NCBI RefSeq assembly: GCF_019204005.1
Contig: NZ_JAGSPA010000003.1
Coordinates: 248,001-312,000 of the forward strand
Direction of reading: 5' to 3'
Source of the DNA: Pacificimonas pallii
GTDB taxonomy: Bacteria; Pseudomonadota; Alphaproteobacteria; Sphingomonadales; Sphingomonadaceae
Length of the DNA stretch: 64,000 bases
The first letter of the stretch is position 1. Each line of letters opens with the position of its first letter. Positions 51,955 to 61,921 of the stretch are shown piece after piece. The notes below the pieces were generated by a model, which saw nothing but the letters and a program-made list of their open reading frames with translations, ran no database searches and was not told the origin of the DNA. Position numbers and translations under genes: made by a program.

Positions 51955-54792
51955 TCATTCGGCATGCCGCCCCGTCCCAAGATATACGGCGTTCATGAAT
52001 AGCCGCTCCGTACCCAGAGAATACCCCCGAAACAGCGGGTCGCTGGCAAATGAAATCACCTTGCCCCTCCCCTTCCGCTCCAGCAGCAGATAGGCGCTGC
52101 CGGAGATATACCCGGTCGCCTCGGGCCAGACCAATCCGGATAACATGAGGTTGGGCATCGATGCGAAACGTCCGATCAGGGCCGCATTCGGTCCGGGAGA
52201 CAGAGCGTCCGATTCCCGGAAAAGGACCGGTAACCGCTCAGTCACCCCATACGCCATCCAATGTTCCGGCTTCAAATGGGCCTGAAGGTAGGCCCCATGC
52301 GGTAGGTAGGTCCTGATCTTCGCGATTGTCTGCGCCGGCGTCATGGTGACGGCTGGTGTCGCCGAGCGTTGATCGGCGAAACTCTGCGCGGTGTCGGCAA
52401 AATCGAACGGCTCATTGCGGGCGTCCAGTTCCTTTGCGCTCGCGCCCAGCACGGCGCGCGTTTGCTGCGGCGTCTTGCCATCGGAACTCGACGCCCCAAG
52501 GAAATCGTCTGCCTCTATCTCCGCAATGCTTCGCCCGACCATCATCAGCGTCGTGTCATCCAGTGTCCTGCTGCGCGGCACAGACGAGATGATACCCGCT
52601 TCGGAGGCGTAGAAACTGGCATTGCCCAGGGTAAGCAGCGTCCCGCCCTGATCGACCCAATTGGCCAGCGCCTTCATGGCCGCGCCCGGCAGCAGTTCGG
52701 ACAGGTCGCCATCCACCTCAGGCAATATCATCGCGTTGTAGGAACTCAGGTCGAAAAAGCCGAGATGCATCATGTTGAGCAGCGTCGCCGGCACTTCGAC
52801 CTTTTCGTCGAACAGATGCCAGACGGCGCCAAAACTCGTCTGCGAAACGCCCTGTCCGCCCAGTATCGCGACCTTCGGCTGCCGAAGCAGCGGGAAGGAA
52901 TCCCCGCCAAGATCGGGCCCGGACAGGATACGCGCGCCGTGCGCGGCAAATAGTTCGATCGCACCCTTCGCCTGTTCCGCGTCAATGAGGGGGCGTATGT
53001 CGCCTACCTGCTCTTCATGGCGAACCAGAAACGTTCCGGGTCTGAAGTCTTCGCCATCATGAGTGAAGGCAGCCTTCGCCACCCGAACCTTGACGCCGGA
53101 CTGCAACAGCCGGGCTGTCGCCTGCAGGCTGTCGTCCCGGTAAATATAGGCGTAGTTCGCGGCGCCAACAGGTGGCTTTGGAGCCGCCAGGGCCGTCTGC
53201 CGCGCGTCCACCCATCTTCCATCCAGCGGCGATCGCGACCAATAGGCTTCGATGTTGAACGCCAGTGGCAGGGACCATGCCGTCACATCGTAAAGCTGGG
53301 TCGCCTCCCCCAGATCCAGGCTGCGCCTCTCTTCCCGCAGAAACTCCGGTGAAAAGGGAGTATGGGCATCCAATATGTTCCGCACCAGATTGCCCAAAGG
53401 CTGATCCGCGCTGACCTTGAGCGTCCCAGCAGGCAGCTTTGCCGTGACTTTCAGATCATTCTTGTAGCCTGAAAGGTTGCGGGCGGTGACCGGCTCCTGC
53501 AGCACCTCAACTTCGACGCCTTGAGACAATAGGATACGCAATGTCTCGCGATACTTATATCCGTTACCCGGCAGGATGACATAAGTCCGCGGATTGTCCT
53601 TGGCATTGCGTCCGGCGGCCTCGGCCCGCGCTTCCATCCAGCGCTTCAAATAGCGGTCCTTGTCACGCGCGACGGTCGCCAAATTGGCGATCGTGCTGCG
53701 ATACTGGTTTTCGACAGCCGTCCTGAAATCAACCAGATTTCCGTTCGACTGGCGAACCGACAGGCCCGAGGTTGCGGATTGCTCATAAAGCATGGGAACC
53801 GCACCGAAATAGGCGGGCCAGATATCGTAATAGCCGGGATAGAAAACCTCGTTCCAGGCCCTGGTATAATAGCTTCGCCCCATCTCGTCGAAAGCCGCCG
53901 CCTGATCCTCACCAAGCTCCAGCCACGATTCATGCACGCCATCTGGCAAATGCGGATTCAGCGGCCGCGCGGGAATGGCGAACAAAAACGTGTCGTCCCA
54001 TCCCATTTCATGGGCATCGACAAAAAGTTGCGGTTCAGCCGCTCTTATGGCCGCAACCCGGAAACGCGATTGCTGCTGGGTCTGGAAAATGGCGTCGCGA
54101 TTGAGGTCGAACAGATAGTGATTGCCCCGGCCATGCATCCAGAACTCATTATGCACCATGTCCTGATGATCCTGCGCAGACTGCTGCCGACGTAGCGCAT
54201 TGGTATGGGCAAGCGCCCGCTGCCGCCCTTCGGGATTGAACAGCGGGTCGATATAAGTGAGCACGTTCGCACGGATATTCTGTGTGATTTCATCCTGGCC
54301 GGCCGCCAGTCGGTAAGCGGTCAATATGGCTGAGTCGACGCCGGACAGTTCGTTTCCATGAATGCCGCCGCCAATCCACGCGACCAGCGGGGTCTGCTCG
54401 ATATAGCGCTTGTTGCCGCTCCTGATTTTCTCAGGATCGAGCTTCACATCGACATGTCGTTCAAGATTTCGGGGCGTCCCGATGATCAGGGTGAACAGCT
54501 TCTGGCCGGAACTGGTGGTTCCATATTCGCGATGTTCCACGAACTCCGACTGATCTGCGAGCTCCTTCGCATACAGCCTGATCTGCTCATGCGACACCGG
54601 CCGCTCGCCAATGTCGAAACCCAGAAAATCATGCGGCGACGTAATCGTCATGTCACGAGCTCCCTCGCTATCGATCCTCAAGCTGGGCGTGTCCGCATTC
54701 GGCGACTGTGCATTCGCAGCCGGAACACACATCAGGAGACCGGCGGTTACAATTGCGCACCCTATATGTGCGAGAGTCTGTGTCATTCGCAT
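51955..54792 (-). CDS. exported M14 family zinc carboxypeptidase, 945 residues
   Basis: Signal peptide 'LAHIGCAIVTAGLLMCVPA'. The M14 catalytic domain spans about 60-380 with zinc ligands H145-x-x-E148 (GGGIHGNELSG) and H261 (FVDAHEMGWD), and substrate-binding 'DLNRDAIF'. The remaining ~560 residues include a glutamine-amidotransferase-like fold ('AILGGQGVSQTSFG', 'YNAMILPEVDG') of unknown role. Much longer than standard carboxypeptidases. M14 enzymes include gamma-D-Glu-cutting peptidases of peptidoglycan. Starts at 54792, or at 54786 in ATGA overlap with the deacylase. Confidence 0.85.
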   Translation of the reverse strand: MRMTQTLAHIGCAIVTAGLLMCVPAANAQSPNADTPSLRIDSEGARDMTITSPHDFLGFDIGERPVSHEQIRLYAKELADQSEFVEHREYGTTSSGQKLFTLIIGTPRNLERHVDVKLDPEKIRSGNKRYIEQTPLVAWIGGGIHGNELSGVDSAILTAYRLAAGQDEITQNIRANVLTYIDPLFNPEGRQRALAHTNALRRQQSAQDHQDMVHNEFWMHGRGNHYLFDLNRDAIFQTQQQSRFRVAAIRAAEPQLFVDAHEMGWDDTFLFAIPARPLNPHLPDGVHESWLELGEDQAAAFDEMGRSYYTRAWNEVFYPGYYDIWPAYFGAVPMLYEQSATSGLSVRQSNGNLVDFRTAVENQYRSTIANLATVARDKDRYLKRWMEARAEAAGRNAKDNPRTYVILPGNGYKYRETLRILLSQGVEVEVLQEPVTARNLSGYKNDLKVTAKLPAGTLKVSADQPLGNLVRNILDAHTPFSPEFLREERRSLDLGEATQLYDVTAWSLPLAFNIEAYWSRSPLDGRWVDARQTALAAPKPPVGAANYAYIYRDDSLQATARLLQSGVKVRVAKAAFTHDGEDFRPGTFLVRHEEQVGDIRPLIDAEQAKGAIELFAAHGARILSGPDLGGDSFPLLRQPKVAILGGQGVSQTSFGAVWHLFDEKVEVPATLLNMMHLGFFDLSSYNAMILPEVDGDLSELLPGAAMKALANWVDQGGTLLTLGNASFYASEAGIISSVPRSRTLDDTTLMMVGRSIAEIEADDFLGASSSDGKTPQQTRAVLGASAKELDARNEPFDFADTAQSFADQRSATPAVTMTPAQTIAKIRTYLPHGAYLQAHLKPEHWMAYGVTERLPVLFRESDALSPGPNAALIGRFASMPNLMLSGLVWPEATGYISGSAYLLLERKGRGKVISFASDPLFRGYSLGTERLFMNAVYLGTGRHAE

Positions 54793-56507
54793 CTTCGGAC
54801 GCCCGGGCTTTGCTGCTTAGCGGCCTGTCCGCGCGAAATGCTCGCCGCTCCGCCGCCGCGAAGGACCATCCCGCCTCTCGCACCTGTATGCTGTCCATTC
54901 CTGAGGGTGTGGACACCGTTTACAAACACATGTTCAACGCCGACCGGCATCGCCGCGCCATCCGTCCAGGTCGCCTTGTCCTTGATCGTCGCAAGATCGA
55001 AGACCGTTATATCTGCGGGCAATCCTTCCCGCAGAATACCGCGATCGTTAAACCCGTGCCTCGACGCGGGCCATGCCGTCATCTTTCGTATCGCCTCCGC
55101 AAGACTTAAGACCGGATTGTCCCGGACATATTCCGATATGATGCGCGGAAATGTGCCATTGGCCCGGGGATGGCTGAGGTCGCCCGAAGGCATCCCATGG
55201 GCGTCGACCGAAATACCGGCATCGCTGCCGATGCTGGTCCAGGGAAATCGCAGCGCCGTTCGCACATCCTCTTCGCTCATCATGAAGAAGAAGCCGAAAG
55301 CTCTTTTGGGATAAGCGCTCAGAACGATCTTGATGGCCAGCTCGTATGGATCTTCGCCAAGCGCCTCCGCGACATCCGCAATCGTCCGGCCAGCATATGC
55401 CTCATAGGTGGCGGAATGCGCGTCCGCGAGCACCACGCCGTCCCATCCGCCGGACGCAACGACCACATTGGCTTTCGACCATTCGCCAAATTCGTCGTTC
55501 CGAATGCGCTCGATCAGCTTCGCGCGAAACGCGCGATCCCGCAATTTCTCAAACGCCGCGGCAGGCCCTCCGGCGAAGATCTCGGGAGGAATCGCGACGT
55601 CGAGCCCAGTGCCCCCGGCGGTATAGGGATACATGTCCGCGGCGATGTCCACACCGCGGTCCCGCGCGGCGTCGATCAATTTCCCCGCGTCCGTCATCAG
55701 CGTGCCCCAGCCCGGGCGGTAACCGGCCTTCAGATGGAATATTTCGACCTTCACACCGGCGCGCTCGCCAATCTCGATCGCCTCCTCGATCCCGGCCAGC
55801 AGGTTCGCGCCCTCATCGCGCATGTGCGTGGCGTAAATGCCGTCATAGGGGGCTGCCGCACTGACAATCTCCACCAGTTCATCGGTGGTCTGAAATACAC
55901 CCGGCGGATAGATCAGCGCCGTTGTCAGGCCAAGGGCACCGGCCTCCATTGCGGTTTCGACCTTGCCACGGATCATGCACATCTCGTCAGGGGTCGGTGC
56001 CCGCGACGTATCGCCGATCACCTCGACGCGGGCCTGGGTGGCGCTGTAATATGTGGCGAAATTGACGCTGATCCCCCGCTCCCGAAGCGTCCCGAAATAG
56101 TCGCCGATCTTGTCGGCGGTCGCCGGAATGCCCGCCTCGCCCGCAATCAGCGTGGTGACGCCCATGGCAAGCTTGTTCTGCGCCAGACCGTTCGCCAGAA
56201 TCTCTTCTCCCGACTGGTCCATCGCGTCGATCCAGCCGGGTGACACATATTTGCCCTCGGCATTGATTTCATGATCGGCGCGTCCGGGAATTCGGCCGAT
56301 GCGGGCGATACGGCCATCCTTGATCGCGATGTCGGCCAAGACCCAGGGGCTGCCCGAGCCATCCAGCACGCGCCCATTGCGAATGATCACGTCATAAGGT
56401 GTTGGCTCTTCCGCTGTCTGGACAGGTTCGTCGGCAAAGGCGGAAGCCGAGACACAAAGCGCCCATGCGCTTATAAAAGCGCGTGAAACCCTGCGGAAAT
56501 GGATCAT
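54783..56507 (-). CDS. exported N-acyl-D-amino-acid deacylase-like amidohydrolase
   Basis: 574 residues, signal peptide 'AFISAWALCVSASAFA'. D-aminoacylase/dihydroorotase-like amidohydrolase: 'YDVIIRNGRVLDGSGSPWVL' start, 'YATHMRDEG', 'EIFHLKAG' and 'IGSDAG' keep the two His and the Asp of the metal/catalytic centre. The first motif, normally D-x-H-x-H, reads 'IDAMDQSGE' (M96, Q98), and the usual metal Cys is replaced by E124 ('IAGEAGIPA'). The enzyme therefore has at most one metal site. It is followed by the M14 peptidase in a coupled overlap. Likely acts on D-amino-acid derivatives in the periplasm. Confidence 0.8.
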   Translation of the reverse strand: MIHFRRVSRAFISAWALCVSASAFADEPVQTAEEPTPYDVIIRNGRVLDGSGSPWVLADIAIKDGRIARIGRIPGRADHEINAEGKYVSPGWIDAMDQSGEEILANGLAQNKLAMGVTTLIAGEAGIPATADKIGDYFGTLRERGISVNFATYYSATQARVEVIGDTSRAPTPDEMCMIRGKVETAMEAGALGLTTALIYPPGVFQTTDELVEIVSAAAPYDGIYATHMRDEGANLLAGIEEAIEIGERAGVKVEIFHLKAGYRPGWGTLMTDAGKLIDAARDRGVDIAADMYPYTAGGTGLDVAIPPEIFAGGPAAAFEKLRDRAFRAKLIERIRNDEFGEWSKANVVVASGGWDGVVLADAHSATYEAYAGRTIADVAEALGEDPYELAIKIVLSAYPKRAFGFFFMMSEEDVRTALRFPWTSIGSDAGISVDAHGMPSGDLSHPRANGTFPRIISEYVRDNPVLSLAEAIRKMTAWPASRHGFNDRGILREGLPADITVFDLATIKDKATWTDGAAMPVGVEHVFVNGVHTLRNGQHTGARGGMVLRGGGAASISRGQAAKQQSPGVRRCE

Positions 56508-56646
56508 CGACTTTCCCTACCGATAGTCTTCGTCCGGTACGCGCGTGCCCGGATCATGGAGCACTCGCGAACGCGGCGTTAAACAGTTCAAACTCGGCGG
56601 AGGCGGCGAACCACGGGCTATTCGCCACGTGGCCCGCCCCGCCGGA

Positions 56647-58929
56647 TCAGAAGGCGAACTTGATGGAGCCACCAATGCGGCGCGGCTCTACCACCCCGGC
56701 ACCGGCAAGGTAGACACCCAGTCCGGTATCGTCCGCCCCGGCATTGGAATAGGCATATTCGTTCAGCAGGTTCGTGGCGTAAGCGGTGAACGTCACGCGC
56801 CCTGATGTGATGCTGGCACTGAGATCCACGAGCACATAATCATCGATGGGGAACTCGATCTCGCCAAAGCCGACATTCTGCATCAATGCCTGGCTGAATC
56901 CGCCACGATAGACAGTCGTATATTCACCGACATATCGTGCGCCAAGAGTGGCGTTGCCATCGAGCGAACCGATCTCATAATCATATTTGGCCCTTAGCGA
57001 ACCGGTCCATTCCGGGATAAAGCGTGTCTGCTCACCCTTCAGGCCGCCAAGTTCCAGACTATCACCGCCAAGCTCGCCCTTTGCATGGGCGAGGGTGCCG
57101 ACAAGGCTGAAATTGTCGGATATCTCGAAATCCGCACTCGCCTCAAACCCATATGACTGCATGCCCACACCGGCGTTTCCGCTTGTGCCGATGCCGTTGA
57201 TCTCGACGGCTGCCTGAAAGTTGCTCCAGTCCACATACCAGAGCGCGAGATCGTAGCGTATCCGGCCATCGGCCAACCACCCTTTTGCGCCGACCTCATA
57301 GCTCCAGAGGCTATCGGACTCGATAACTGACGACGCCGTGCGCCCTGTTACCAGATCCGTGATGGGAACATTGACGTTCCCCGGGCGATAGCCGCTGGCG
57401 ATACGGACATAGAGCGACAGGTCATCGCTGGGCCGGAAACGCGCATTGAAAAGGTAGGTAAGAACGTCATCGCTCGTCTTGCTGTTGAGGTCCACGGCGC
57501 CGATGAGAAGTCCGGAGAAATCGAAATCGGACTCAAAGTCATTATGGCTGAACCGCAGCCCGCCGGTCACATCGAAATTGGGTGTGATATTGTAGGTCAC
57601 ATCGCCGTAGATGGCGATTTCCTCATAGGTTGCCGGAAAATCGACATCGAACAGAGTGAGGTCGTATGGCTGCGCCACGACCAGCTGCGAGTTTGAGGTG
57701 TTTTCCTTCACGTAAAACGCACCGAGGATCCAGTCGACAGTATTCATGCCTTGCGAAACCAGTCGCAATTCCTGGGTGAACCTGTCGGAATCGCTATAGA
57801 ATATCGCCGGTACCGAAGTGGTGGTGCCAATGGGCAGGCCAAGCCCGACATCGAGGGAAATGAGCGTGCTCGGGTCGTTCCCCTGATCGTCGGTTGTCGT
57901 CGCTTCATAATGGCTGAAGCCCGTGACCGATGTGAACTCCGCCCAGTCCAGATCCAACTTGAACGTGGCGTCCGCCTTCTTGGTGACGATGGCAACATCG
58001 GCGGGCTCATAGGCCGCGAAAGAGAGGCGACCCTCGACCGGCGTGTACACCGGCGACGTCCCGGCCGGCGCCGTCAGATTGATACGATTGTTCCCGCGCG
58101 TCCGGTTCTTCTGGTACATGCCGGTAACTTTCAGACTGGCACGATCGGACATCTCGAAAAGCGAAGCGGCGTTGCCCCCCCAGTTTCTGGACGTGTTGTA
58201 ATCCTTCTCCACAATATCGAGCGTTTCCGGATCGAGGCGGTCGATATATCCGCCGCGATCGTTCCAGAAACCGCCAACTGTAAGTCCAATCCGATCTTCG
58301 ACGATCGGCATGCTGACGACACCGCGATAAAGCTGTGTGAGACCGCCATTCTTTGTCGATGACAGGTCAGCGGAAAAACTGCCGCGCGCGACCGACAGGG
58401 CCGGGTCCCTCGTCACATAGCGAACGACGCCGCCCATCGCGCCCGCTCCGTAGAGCGTGCCCTGGGGGCCTTTCAGGACCTCCACGCGCTCAAGCTCGCC
58501 CATGATACCGTCAAGAAAATAGTCAGCGGCGGCCGCGAAGGGCGTGGCGGATGTGAGCGGCACGTCATCGAGATAAACGGCGGTGACCGGAACCGATGAT
58601 TCCTGGCTGATCGCCCGAAGAATGATCTGTCCCTGCCCCGTCGCCCCATCCGACGTCACATTGGCGCCAGGCGTGTAGTCGAGAATGTCCTCGATCGAAA
58701 CGAGCCCTGAATCCACAAAGGTCTCGGAATCTATCACCGAGATTGCCAGCGGCGCATCTTGCAGGGATTCGCTCCGCCGCGACGCCGTCACGACGATCAC
58801 ACCGCCCTGGTCCGTGTCCGCAGCGCCTGCCTGCGCACCGCTCGCATCCTCAGCCTGCGCATAGGTCGGCGCGGACAGCGCAGATAATATGCCGCCCGCA
58901 GCCATAGCAAAAGCCAGTCTCTTTTCCAT
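56647..58929 (-). CDS. TonB-dependent receptor
   Basis: 760 residues. Signal peptide 'LAFAMAAGGILSALSAPTYA', TonB-box-like 'GGVIVVTASRR' at about 43-53, plug domain with 'LERVEVLKGPQGTLYGAGAM', and a 22-strand barrel ending 'RIGGSIKFAF' with the terminal Phe of outer-membrane proteins. Imports a large or scarce substrate using TonB energy. Very similar to the receptor at 61922 across plug and barrel, so they are paralogues. Head of a minus-strand run with the deacylase, M14, GNAT and S41 genes. Confidence 0.92.
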   Translation of the reverse strand: MEKRLAFAMAAGGILSALSAPTYAQAEDASGAQAGAADTDQGGVIVVTASRRSESLQDAPLAISVIDSETFVDSGLVSIEDILDYTPGANVTSDGATGQGQIILRAISQESSVPVTAVYLDDVPLTSATPFAAAADYFLDGIMGELERVEVLKGPQGTLYGAGAMGGVVRYVTRDPALSVARGSFSADLSSTKNGGLTQLYRGVVSMPIVEDRIGLTVGGFWNDRGGYIDRLDPETLDIVEKDYNTSRNWGGNAASLFEMSDRASLKVTGMYQKNRTRGNNRINLTAPAGTSPVYTPVEGRLSFAAYEPADVAIVTKKADATFKLDLDWAEFTSVTGFSHYEATTTDDQGNDPSTLISLDVGLGLPIGTTTSVPAIFYSDSDRFTQELRLVSQGMNTVDWILGAFYVKENTSNSQLVVAQPYDLTLFDVDFPATYEEIAIYGDVTYNITPNFDVTGGLRFSHNDFESDFDFSGLLIGAVDLNSKTSDDVLTYLFNARFRPSDDLSLYVRIASGYRPGNVNVPITDLVTGRTASSVIESDSLWSYEVGAKGWLADGRIRYDLALWYVDWSNFQAAVEINGIGTSGNAGVGMQSYGFEASADFEISDNFSLVGTLAHAKGELGGDSLELGGLKGEQTRFIPEWTGSLRAKYDYEIGSLDGNATLGARYVGEYTTVYRGGFSQALMQNVGFGEIEFPIDDYVLVDLSASITSGRVTFTAYATNLLNEYAYSNAGADDTGLGVYLAGAGVVEPRRIGGSIKFAF

Positions 58930-59574
58930 GTCAATCTCCCCAGTCCGGGCATGTTCAGGCGATACCCGCCTTCATGCCGTTTTTCTTTGTCTTGCCCGGC
59001 CTGTTGCTCGCATCGGCGGCATCATGCAGGTCAATCCGATTTGGATGAGCGTAGACCTCGGGAACAGGACTTCGTTCCAAAATGCGAACCGGCTCCGAAT
59101 TTTATTCTGTTTCCGGTTCCATCGTCCGAACTTTGGAACTTCGCATCGAGCGTCAGCGCTGTGATCGGCTGAACCGGGCAAGGGCGAAACGGCGACAGAG
59201 GATCGAGGCGACCCGGTCCATGCGGTTCTGTTTCGGCACATCGCTCGCCGCCGCCGCCTTACTTTATAAGGCGGCCTGCCGAGACCATTGGCTGGCGTCC
59301 ATATCCGAGGATCCGGCGCCTTGCCTCGTTGCTCCTCACCTCCGGCATGTTCGGCCACACCGCCGCTTGCCGGAACAAATTCGGCGCGCGGGGCCGTCAG
59401 AAAAGCAAATCATTTTGTTGGCCGTAAGTACACTTATCCTTCGATTTGATGGAGGGATCGCGGAAAATGGACGCACGACTGACCGGGTGCTTTGCGAAGG
59501 CACGGCATATCCCTCACCACCGCCCGGCCGCGCGGTTCCGTATACGGCAATTCGCTGCACGCAGGGGAGTCTGA
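58930..59574. other. 645-bp divergent control region between receptor and dgcN
   Basis: No convincing gene on either strand. It contains an inverted repeat, GAACCGG (59086-59092) / CCGGTTC (59113-59119), and several A/T-richer patches suited to promoters. Unusually long for this compact genome, consistent with complex regulation of the divergent receptor and dgcN operons. Confidence 0.45.
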
Positions 59575-60618
59575 ATGAATATTTCATCAACCGGGCTGAC
59601 GAAATATCCCGCACTCCCCCAGCCATATCTGCTGTTTCTCGGTGACGTCGATCAGACAGGCTATGCAAAGACCGCGTTCGGCCTTGCGCAGTGGGCGGAT
59701 GACAAATGCATCGGCGAATATTCATTCAATAAAAGCGGCCTGACGACGGGCCTGCCGCGGATGACACCGACCGAGGCTGCGCGCGCAGGCGCAAAATCAC
59801 TCGTCATCGGCGTCGCCAATCAGGGGGGCAGGATCAGCGCCGCATGGATTCCGTCACTTGTCGACGCGCTGAAGGCTGGCCTCAGCATCATCAGCGGTCT
59901 CCACATCCCGCTTTCTTCGATACCGGAACTCGCACAGGCATCCCGGGACACTGGCGGAGCCCTGATCGACATTCGCCGGCCACCTTCGGACATACCGGTG
60001 GGGACCGGTCGCAAGCGCAGTGGCAGGCGGCTGCTCACCGTCGGAACGGATTGTGCGCTCGGCAAGAAATACACCGCGCTCGCCATTCATCGCGCCTTTG
60101 CGGAAAGAAACGTCAATGCGGATTTTCGCGCGACGGGACAAACCGGCATCATGATCGCCGGTGGGGGCATCCCCATGGATGCGGTGGTGTCCGATTTCGA
60201 AGCTGGAGCCGCGGAGATTCTCAGCCCTGACGCGCCGGCCGATCACTGGGACGTGATCGAGGGCCAGGGCTCGCTCTTCAATCCGGCATATGCGGCGGTG
60301 TCGCTCGGCCTTCTGCATGGCAGCCAGCCGGATGTCTTTGTCGTCTGTCACGATCCATCCCGATCCCGCATGCTCGGACTGGAAGACTACGCCGTACCAT
60401 CGATCGAGGAAGTCATCGATCTTACATCCCAATTGGGCAGGTTGACCAACCCTGATATTCGCTGCGCGGGTGTCAGCCTCAATACCTCTTCCATGGACAG
60501 TAAAGCCGCCACCAGGCTGATGGCACGAGAGTCCGACAGGCTCGTCGGATTGCCAGTTGCGGATCCCATCAGGGGCGGCCCACAGTTCGAGCGGCTGGTC
60601 ACCAATTGCCTGCTATGA
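59575..60618 (+). CDS. dgcN: DUF1611 protein, D-glutamate N-acetyltransferase DgcN-like
   Basis: 347 residues. DUF1611 layout: an N-terminal Rossmann-like domain ('SLVIGVANQGGRISAAW', 'AGLSIISGLH') and a C-terminal P-loop-like domain with 'LTVGTDCALGKKYTALAI' (about 155-172), 'GQTGIMIAGGGIPMD' and 'DVIEGQGSLFNPAY'. DgcN of marine Proteobacteria acetylates D-Glu to N-acetyl-D-Glu, the substrate of DgcA. Assignment rests on family and on the dgcA-like gene in the same island. The TGA overlaps the next ATG. Confidence 0.75.
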   Translation: MNISSTGLTKYPALPQPYLLFLGDVDQTGYAKTAFGLAQWADDKCIGEYSFNKSGLTTGLPRMTPTEAARAGAKSLVIGVANQGGRISAAWIPSLVDALKAGLSIISGLHIPLSSIPELAQASRDTGGALIDIRRPPSDIPVGTGRKRSGRRLLTVGTDCALGKKYTALAIHRAFAERNVNADFRATGQTGIMIAGGGIPMDAVVSDFEAGAAEILSPDAPADHWDVIEGQGSLFNPAYAAVSLGLLHGSQPDVFVVCHDPSRSRMLGLEDYAVPSIEEVIDLTSQLGRLTNPDIRCAGVSLNTSSMDSKAATRLMARESDRLVGLPVADPIRGGPQFERLVTNCLL

Positions 60619-61763
60619 ATTCAGCTGGCGAATCTCATGAGGGCAGTTTTTTTCAACGATTCCTTCTGCCTGCCTTCGCATTGAAAGGCGTGATCATCGG
60701 TGGTGGCTATGCCACCGGGCGCGAACTGTCGGAATATTTCCTGAGCCAGGGGCCGCATGGCGCGCTTCTCGCCATGGCGCTTGCGACTCTGTTATGGGCC
60801 TTGATTTGCGCGACAGCCTTTGCCTTTGCGCAACGATTGCGGGTTTTTGAATATCGTTCCTTCTCCGAGCGTCTTCTGGGCAGAGGCGCGATCCTCTTCG
60901 AGGTGTGCCTGTTGCTTTTCTGCGTCCTGCTGCTCGCTGTTTTCGGCGCGGCGGCGGGCGAAGTCGTCGCCAGCCTGTTCGCCGTTCCCGAATTTGTCGG
61001 CACCATAACGCTCGCGCTTCTCATCGGCGGCGTCGCGAGCTTTGGCGGAGATGCTGTCGAGCGCCTGTTCAAATATGTCTCGCCATTCCTGTACCTGGTT
61101 TACGCGGCGTTCCTGATCCTGGCATTCGCGAAGTTCGGCGACAGGATCGATGCCACATTGGAACGGGGAGGCATCGGCAGCGGCTGGCCGATTTCCGGAC
61201 TGACATACGGCACTTACAACATGATTGCCGTCGTCATGATCCTGCCGACGCTCAGATATTTGCGATCCACCCGCGAGGCCGTCACGGCCGGAATCATCGC
61301 CGCTCCTCTCGCCATGTTGCCCGCCTTCGCCTTTGTGACGGCGATGCTCGCTTTTCATCCCGAAGTCCTGTCCGCCACCCTTCCGTCGGATTACATTCTC
61401 ACCAGGCTGGACAGTACGGCATTTCGCTTCGTCTTCCAGTTGATGGTTTTCGGGGCGCTGCTCGAAGGCGGTGTCGGGGTGGTCCATACGATCAATGAGC
61501 GCGCCGTCGCCTGGCAGGGCAAGCGTCAGACGCATGGCGACGTTTCGTGCTGGTTTCGCCCGCTCCTCACGCTGGCGGTTCTGGCCGTCTGCATGTTTGC
61601 GGCGGACCTGATCGGCCTGGCCGACCTTATCGCCGGCGGATATCGCATCCTGGCCGCCGTGTTCCTGCTGACGTTCGTCCTCCCTCTCATGACGATTGGG
61701 GTGGTCAAGCTGGTTCGGTCCCACGCCGGGGCCGCCCGCATTCACGGACATGGCGAAGCCTAG
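60615..61763 (+). CDS. YkvI-like transporter (LeuT/APC fold)
   Basis: 382 residues from ATG 60615 in ATGA overlap with dgcN. About ten membrane helices; the first carries 'LKGVIIGGGYATGRELSEYF', matching the unwound helix motif of the YkvI family of putative amino acid transporters. No antiporter-specific motif seen. Translational coupling with dgcN makes it the best candidate for uptake of D-glutamate or a D-Glu peptide across the inner membrane. Confidence 0.72.
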   Translation: MNSAGESHEGSFFQRFLLPAFALKGVIIGGGYATGRELSEYFLSQGPHGALLAMALATLLWALICATAFAFAQRLRVFEYRSFSERLLGRGAILFEVCLLLFCVLLLAVFGAAAGEVVASLFAVPEFVGTITLALLIGGVASFGGDAVERLFKYVSPFLYLVYAAFLILAFAKFGDRIDATLERGGIGSGWPISGLTYGTYNMIAVVMILPTLRYLRSTREAVTAGIIAAPLAMLPAFAFVTAMLAFHPEVLSATLPSDYILTRLDSTAFRFVFQLMVFGALLEGGVGVVHTINERAVAWQGKRQTHGDVSCWFRPLLTLAVLAVCMFAADLIGLADLIAGGYRILAAVFLLTFVLPLMTIGVVKLVRSHAGAARIHGHGEA

Positions 61764-61853
61764 ATGCGCGCCGACGAACATCCTCGCGCCGCTTATGATG
61801 ATTTCGGCCTTATCGTGATCCGCATCACCAGAAACCTCACGCAGCGGTCCCGA

Positions 61854-61870
61854 CCGCCAAAGCCTGGCGG
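61854..61870 (+). terminator. small hairpin between transporter and receptor
   Basis: CCGCCA (61854-61859) pairs with TGGCGG (61865-61870) around a 5-nt loop. No T-run; a weak terminator or an attenuator ahead of the receptor gene. Confidence 0.3.
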
Positions 61871-61921
61871 AAATATTCAGGAATGTGAGTGTCAATGACA
61901 TCAATATTTGGGGGAAGAATA

